This document shows, one piece after another, positions 60,072-64,000 of a DNA stretch of 64,000 bases (position 1 is its first letter; each line of letters opens with the position of its first letter). Source of the stretch: Meiothermus hypogaeus (lineage in GTDB: Bacteria > Deinococcota > Deinococci > Deinococcales > Thermaceae). The DNA is taken from positions 1 to 64,000 of the forward strand of contig NZ_QWKY01000005.1 in assembly GCF_003574035.1 (NCBI RefSeq), in the 5' to 3' direction. The translations under genes were made by a program, and so were the position numbers. The notes beneath the pieces were generated by a model, which ran no database searches, was not told where the DNA came from, and saw only the letters and a program-made list of their open reading frames with translations.

Positions 60072-60904
60072 GTCGCAAAACCTTAGCCCCGAAAGGGGAT
60101 TGCAACGCCAGCTTTACGTGCCAGATGAAGCGGACGCATTTTGTCGCAAAACCTTAGCCCCGAAAGGGGATTGCAACTGGGTTTCCCCAGGCAGCCCAAA
60201 GGCCCGCACAAACGTCGCAAAACCTTAGCCCCGAAAGGGGATTGCAACAACTCTCTGAGTTCCTCGGGGGTGAACTTGCACTTGTCGCAAAACCTTAGCC
60301 CCGAAAGGGGATTGCAACAGCGGATAGCGGCCATAAAAGCCGGAGCTGAGGATGAAGTCGCAAAACCTTAGCCCCGAAAGGGGATTGCAACATTGCTTAT
60401 TCCCGATTGCCTATTGCTGATTCAGTATCTCACGTCGCAAAACCTTAGCCCCGAAAGGGGATTGCAACCGAGAACTACCGGCGTCACCTGCCTTACCAAG
60501 TAGTACTGTCGCAAAACCTTAGCCCCGAAAGGGGATTGCAACGCGGTCGCCGCGCGAGAGCACGATGTGCACAGGGTGGAGTCGCAAAACCTTAGCCCCG
60601 AAAGGGGATTGCAACTTGAACTCGCGAACCCTTGCCTTGGCCTGAGCACTGTGTCGCAAAACCTTAGCCCCGAAAGGGGATTGCAACTCGGGTAGCCTCG
60701 GCCCGCGATATTGCGCAACTACCAGGTCGCAAAACCTTAGCCCCGAAAGGGGATTGCAACTGGAAAGCGAAGGCCCTTTTACCGCGAACAACCAGAGTCG
60801 CAAAACCTTAGCCCCGAAAGGGGATTGCAACTCGGGCCAGATTGCCTATGCCGATTGCCTGGAAAATATGTCGCAAAACCTTAGCCCCGAAAGGGGATTG
60901 CAAC
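60072..60904 (+). CRISPR. CRISPR array, 12 repeats of 35 bases, 11 spacers
   Basis: All twelve repeats are identical: GTCGCAAAACCTTAGCCCCG followed by AAAGGGGATTGCAAC, with a small CCCC-GAAA-GGGG hairpin. Repeats start at 60072, 60143, 60214, 60284, 60357, 60434, 60508, 60581, 60653, 60726, 60797 and 60870. Spacers are 35-42 bases. The ATTGCAAC 3' end resembles the ATTGAAAC tag of type I/III arrays of thermophiles. No repeat is degenerate, so either the trailer end is lost or the array is young. A CARF-HEPN accessory gene follows; no cas1, cas2 or effector gene is in the window. Confidence 0.99.
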
Positions 60905-60998
60905 TAGGCTTCCTTACGATGTCTGGGTTTGCTTATCAAGCTCGAAGGATAGGGTTGTTTTCTGACCTTTGAGGCGGGTTTTTTGGTATATCTGTGGT

Positions 60999-62225
60999 AT
61001 GGAAACCCAGACCCACAAAGTGCTCATCCTGACCGTGGGCCAGACCCTCGAGCCCCTGGAGTTCTCCCTCAGCGAACACACCCCGGAGGGGGTAATTTTT
61101 GTGGCCAGCCAGGGGAGCCAGCCGGTAGCGGGGGAGCTGGTGCGGCGCTATGGCGATGCACTGCGCTTTCATACCCTGCTTCTGGACGACCCCGAGGACA
61201 TGGGCGAAATTTTCCGCAAGGCACGGGAGGCCCTGCGTAAGGCCCTGGAATGGGAGGCCCGGGTGATTGTTGCCGACATTACCGGTGGCACCAAGACCAT
61301 GGCGGCGGGTGCGGTGCTGGCGCTTAGTGGGCAGGGGGTCACCTTCAGCTACGTGGGCGGTGCCAAGCGCGACGACAAGGGGCGGGTGGTGAGCGGCTCC
61401 GAGCAAATGCGCCTGCTGGAAGACCCCACCCAGCGCTACGGCCTGCGCGAGTGGGAGGGCTTCCGGCGGGCCTGGAACCAGTGCGACTACCGCGCCGCGC
61501 AGGAGTTTTTGAGCGAGCTGCTGGCCCGGCCCCTCACCCCTTCTGAGCTGCGCTTTTATGGCCATCTCAAAGGGGTGACCGAGGCCATGCTGGACTGGGA
61601 TCTCTTCCGCCACAAGGCGGCCGGGGAGAAGCTGAAGGAACACCTCGAGCCCGCCCTGGCCGCTGCCGAGGCCTGGGGACATGGGGCCAAGGTGCGGGTG
61701 TTGCAGGCTTTGAAGGAGGCCGAAGCCCGCCTGAGCCAAATTCAGGAAAAGGAAGGTAAGCCCAACACGGCCCTGCTGTCGGACTTGCTGGCCAACGCCG
61801 AGCGGCGGGCGGCCCGGGGGCGCTTTGACGATGCCCTGGCCAGGCTGTACCGGGCCATCGAGATGGCCATAGAGGCCGATATCTTCGAGCGCACCGGGGT
61901 GCTGCTGGATGACGAGAAGACCTTCACCGAGGCCTACAAAGAGCACCTTTCCTTTGCCAAGCGCTACCAAGAAGCGTCGGGGCTGCGCGAAGCGCTCAGT
62001 GTTGCGGCGGGTTTCGATGGGGCCCTGGGAGCGACCAACACCCTGGCCCAGCGGCTCTACGCCGAGTACACCGGCAAAGGCCAGCTCGGCAGTCTCCTGG
62101 CAGCGCGCAACCAGAGCATCCTGGCCCACGGCCATCAGCCGGTGAGCGAGGCCCACTACACCAACCTGCGGGATTATCTGCGTGGTTTTGGCCTCGAGCC
62201 CGCCCCGGCCTGGCCCAACTGGTAA
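60999..62225 (+). CDS. CRISPR-associated CARF-HEPN protein (TIGR02710/Csm6-like)
   Basis: A 408-residue protein. Residues 1-130 form a CARF-type Rossmann domain: KVLILTVGQTLEPLEFSL, FVASQGSQPVAGEL and the nucleotide loop ADITGGTKTMAAGAVLA. The C-terminal helical part has RNQSILAH (R370, H377), an R-x6-H HEPN RNase motif. This plan fits the Cas02710 group: cyclic oligoadenylate made by a type III effector binds CARF and switches on HEPN RNase. Start at ATG 60999, 95 bases after the last repeat. The effector must be encoded elsewhere. Confidence 0.82.
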   Translation: METQTHKVLILTVGQTLEPLEFSLSEHTPEGVIFVASQGSQPVAGELVRRYGDALRFHTLLLDDPEDMGEIFRKAREALRKALEWEARVIVADITGGTKTMAAGAVLALSGQGVTFSYVGGAKRDDKGRVVSGSEQMRLLEDPTQRYGLREWEGFRRAWNQCDYRAAQEFLSELLARPLTPSELRFYGHLKGVTEAMLDWDLFRHKAAGEKLKEHLEPALAAAEAWGHGAKVRVLQALKEAEARLSQIQEKEGKPNTALLSDLLANAERRAARGRFDDALARLYRAIEMAIEADIFERTGVLLDDEKTFTEAYKEHLSFAKRYQEASGLREALSVAAGFDGALGATNTLAQRLYAEYTGKGQLGSLLAARNQSILAHGHQPVSEAHYTNLRDYLRGFGLEPAPAWPNW

Positions 62226-62297
62226 CAGGGCTTGAAGGGGCCAGGCCTTGGGTGTAGGGTGTATCTGAGGCCCGCTAGGGCTCACACAACCCGGCCA

Positions 62298-62432
62298 AGT
62301 TTTGGTGCTTGGGCGCGTAGCCCAGGCTTAAAGTGGGGAAGTCCGGTGAAAATCCGGCACTGTCGCGCAGCGGTAACGGCGCATTGGGGTGGCCCGACCA
62401 CCACCGCCCGAAGTCCGAATACCTGCCAAAAC
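62298..62432 (+). promoter_or_regulatory. Cobalamin riboswitch
   Basis: Conserved core: GGGGAAGTCCGGTGAAAATC, then CGGCACTGTCGCGCAGCGGTAAC, given here only as ACTGTCGCGCAGCGGTAAC, and the B12 box GAAGTCCGAATACCTGCC at about 62409-62427. P1 is closed by GTTTTGG (62299-62305) with CCAAAAC (62426-62432). Known role: binding adenosyl- or methylcobalamin represses the downstream transport genes, here a BtuF-like binding protein. Confidence 0.95.
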
Positions 62433-62535
62433 GCCCTCCCACCCGATACGGAGGGCACCTCTCGCAAGAAGGGGGAGTTTCGGGGAATTACTACATTGGT
62501 AGCGTCCTCACTCCCGAGGGCGTTTTTTTTCGCCC
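62432..62535 (+). terminator. Riboswitch expression platform / attenuator
   Basis: CGCCCTCC at 62432-62439 can pair with GGAGGGC at 62450-62456, or with GAGGGCG at 62516-62522, which is followed by eight T. The second pairing makes a terminator before the gene at 62591. The two are mutually exclusive, as expected for transcription attenuation. GGGCG-T8-CGCCC at 62518-62535 could also form locally. Confidence 0.5.
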
Positions 62536-62590
62536 TGTGCCACCGAAAAAAACGCCCCTCACGCGAAGCCGGGTTGGGAAAGGACGCAAT

Positions 62591-63463
62591 GTGAAGAGAT
62601 GGTTTTTGTGGTGTTTTTTGGTTTTGGGCCTTCAGCTTTCAGCTTTGGGCTTGGCCCAGTACCCCCGCACCCTCACCGACGACCTGGGCCGCAGCGTTAC
62701 CCTCAAGGCCGCACCCCAGCGCATCGTGACCCTGCTGCCCTCGGTCACCGAGACCCTTTGCGCCATGAACGCTTGTGGGCGGCTGGTGGGTGTGGACGAC
62801 TTCTCCGACTTTCCCGAGGCAGTCAAGCGGCTGCCCAAGGTGGGGGGGTACTTTAATCCGAACCTCGAGGCCATGGTGGCCCTCAAGCCCGACCTGGTGA
62901 TTGTTTCGACTTACGGCAAGCTGTATGAGTCGCTGGAGAAAGCCGGGGTGGCCAGCTTTGCCGTCCGGGCCGAAACCTACGACGACATTTTCCGCACCAC
63001 GCGGCTTTTGGGCCGGGTGCTGGGCCTGGAGTCGCAGGCCGAGCGGCTGGTGGCCCGCATCCAGCAAGAGGTATATGCAGTCGAGAGCAAGGCCGCCAAA
63101 GCCTCCGCCCGCCCCACCGTCTACTACGAGATAGACCCCACCCCCTACACGGTGGGCCCCGACTCCTTTATCGGGGTGCTTATCGCCAAGGCCCGGGGGC
63201 AGAACATCGTACCCAGGGAGCTGGGGCCCTTTCCCCAGATCAGCCCCGAGCTGGTGGTGCAAAAGAACCCCGCCATCATCGTGCTGACCCATCCGGGGGC
63301 TGCCGACCTGCCCAGGCGGGCGGGCTGGAGCAACCTGGCGGCCATCCGCAACAAGCGCATCTGTGCCTACACCGGCGAGCAGGACAACCTACTCTCGCGC
63401 CCCGGCCCCCGGGTGGCCCAGGGCTTGCAACTGTTGGTGGAGTGCTTTCACGGCTTGAAGTAA
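62591..63463 (+). CDS. btuF: Cobalamin ABC transporter substrate-binding protein, BtuF-like
   Basis: A 290-residue periplasmic binding protein of the helical-backbone type. Signal FLWCFLVLGLQLSALGLAQ. RTLTDDLGRSVTLKAAPQRIV, LLPSVTETLCAMNACGRLVGV, PKVGGYFNPNLEAMVALKPD and VVQKNPAIIVLTHPG follow the BtuF/FhuD/FepB pattern. The cobalamin riboswitch upstream assigns the ligand as vitamin B12 or cobinamide. GTG at 62591 follows the signal-peptide logic. Permease and ATPase genes are expected downstream of the window. Confidence 0.92.
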   Translation: MKRWFLWCFLVLGLQLSALGLAQYPRTLTDDLGRSVTLKAAPQRIVTLLPSVTETLCAMNACGRLVGVDDFSDFPEAVKRLPKVGGYFNPNLEAMVALKPDLVIVSTYGKLYESLEKAGVASFAVRAETYDDIFRTTRLLGRVLGLESQAERLVARIQQEVYAVESKAAKASARPTVYYEIDPTPYTVGPDSFIGVLIAKARGQNIVPRELGPFPQISPELVVQKNPAIIVLTHPGAADLPRRAGWSNLAAIRNKRICAYTGEQDNLLSRPGPRVAQGLQLLVECFHGLK

Positions 63464-63498
63464 ACCTTCTAAACGCCATGCTTTCTTGAGGAGATGCT

Positions 63499-64000
63499 AT
63501 GCAACGACTCCTGATTTCTCTGCTATTTTTGCTTATGGCTACCGGACTGGCCCAAAACTTTTCGCTGGGGCTGAAACTGGGAAGCACCCCGCTCTTCCAG
63601 GCTGCCGATGCAGTGGTGGACCTAGGTTACAGCGCCAGTTTTGCCGAGCTGCCCGACTTCAGCTTTGGCGCAACCCTGAACGCAACCAGCAACCCCCTCG
63701 GGCAGGGTTTTGGTCTGAAGCTCAAACCGTGGGTCAACTACTTCACCACCCTCTATCGAGAAGCCCCCCTGGCGGTGACCACCTATGTGTACCTCGAGGC
63801 CACCCTGGGCCTTTTGCCGAGCTTCAACTTCAATCCGTTCCTCGAGCCGGGGCTGGGCGTGACCTATACCCTGGCGCCCGACCTCAAGCTCTATGCCTCG
63901 GTATATGGCGATCTGTACCTGCTGCCCAGCGTAAGTTTTTACCTCAACAGCTTTGTGGAAGCCACCTATACCCTGGATAACCTGAGCTTAAAGCTGGGTA
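63499..64000 (+). CDS. Outer-membrane beta-barrel-type protein, partial
   Basis: Starts at ATG 63499 with GAGGAG seven bases upstream; 167 residues are visible before the window ends. The signal peptide is MQRLLISLLFLLMATGLAQ. The mature part alternates hydrophobic and polar residues in strands (NFSLGLKLGSTPLFQ; YVYLEATLGLLPSFNFNPF; GLGVTYTLAPDLKLYASVYG), typical of a barrel. Its place in the cobalamin-regulated unit makes an outer-membrane passage role for B12 possible, but the family is not recognised. Confidence 0.6.
   Translation, partial: MQRLLISLLFLLMATGLAQNFSLGLKLGSTPLFQAADAVVDLGYSASFAELPDFSFGATLNATSNPLGQGFGLKLKPWVNYFTTLYREAPLAVTTYVYLEATLGLLPSFNFNPFLEPGLGVTYTLAPDLKLYASVYGDLYLLPSVSFYLNSFVEATYTLDNLSLKLG

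Noticed and set aside
60392-60869. Two spacers sharing GATTGCCTAT-like words (fifth and eleventh), as a sign of a common target
   Set aside because: The shared words are short and also resemble low-complexity host intergenic sequence. A database search of the spacers would be needed.

Overview
The window is GC-rich chromosomal DNA that I attribute to the Deinococcota, most likely a Thermaceae of the Meiothermus type. Support comes from PriA without helicase motifs, many genes with a TANNNT -10 box only 5-8 bases before the start codon (leaderless type), the general protein style, and a very high frequency of CTCGAG. I could run no database search, so the genus is an inference.

Layout. 1-12.2 kb: end of an MFS transporter, a degenerate GGDEF membrane protein, priA, an AT-richer locus resembling a secreted peptide precursor with two small paralogous membrane proteins (4.1-5.7 kb), an acetyltransferase, a DMT transporter, a TPR protein, recF and a TauE-type permease. 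12.2-16.6 kb: DUF721 (DciA-like) protein, ilvE, a DUF402 protein, a LOG-family protein and a YceI protein. 16.6-27.9 kb: a MacA-MacB-type efflux operon and two TolC-type genes, all on the minus strand. Between adaptor and TolC genes lies an AT-rich plus-strand block (20.87-25.18 kb) with a D12-class adenine methylase, a HerA-like ATPase and a NurA-like nuclease. It has the boundaries of an integron gene cassette, including a well-formed attC-like site.

28-43.6 kb: two paralogous modules, each with a large SARP/ATPase/TPR regulator, a secreted stalk-domain protein and a papain-like lipoprotein protease. They are separated by 192-bp structured repeats and, upstream of module I, an 87-base three-way-junction sequence. 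43.6-59.6 kb: mostly housekeeping genes (ABC-2 permease, universal stress protein, pilT, rlmB, mltG, ruvX, alaS, a GMP-reductase-like enzyme, a second ABC exporter, DinB, DUF4256, tRNA-Leu), plus a secreted YD-repeat protein with a compositionally foreign HExxH C-terminus.

59.6-64 kb: a leader with inverted DnaA boxes, a CRISPR array of 12 identical 35-base repeats, a CARF-HEPN CRISPR accessory protein, a cobalamin riboswitch controlling a BtuF-like binding protein, and the start of an outer-membrane-type protein.

Two dispersed repeat families recur. Six copies of a MITE-like element have CCRGATTC ends, a varying number of 38-bp units and hairpins with compensatory changes. Three copies of a 192-bp element carry a central palindrome. 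No rRNA, IS transposase, integrase, cas1 or cas2 gene is visible here.
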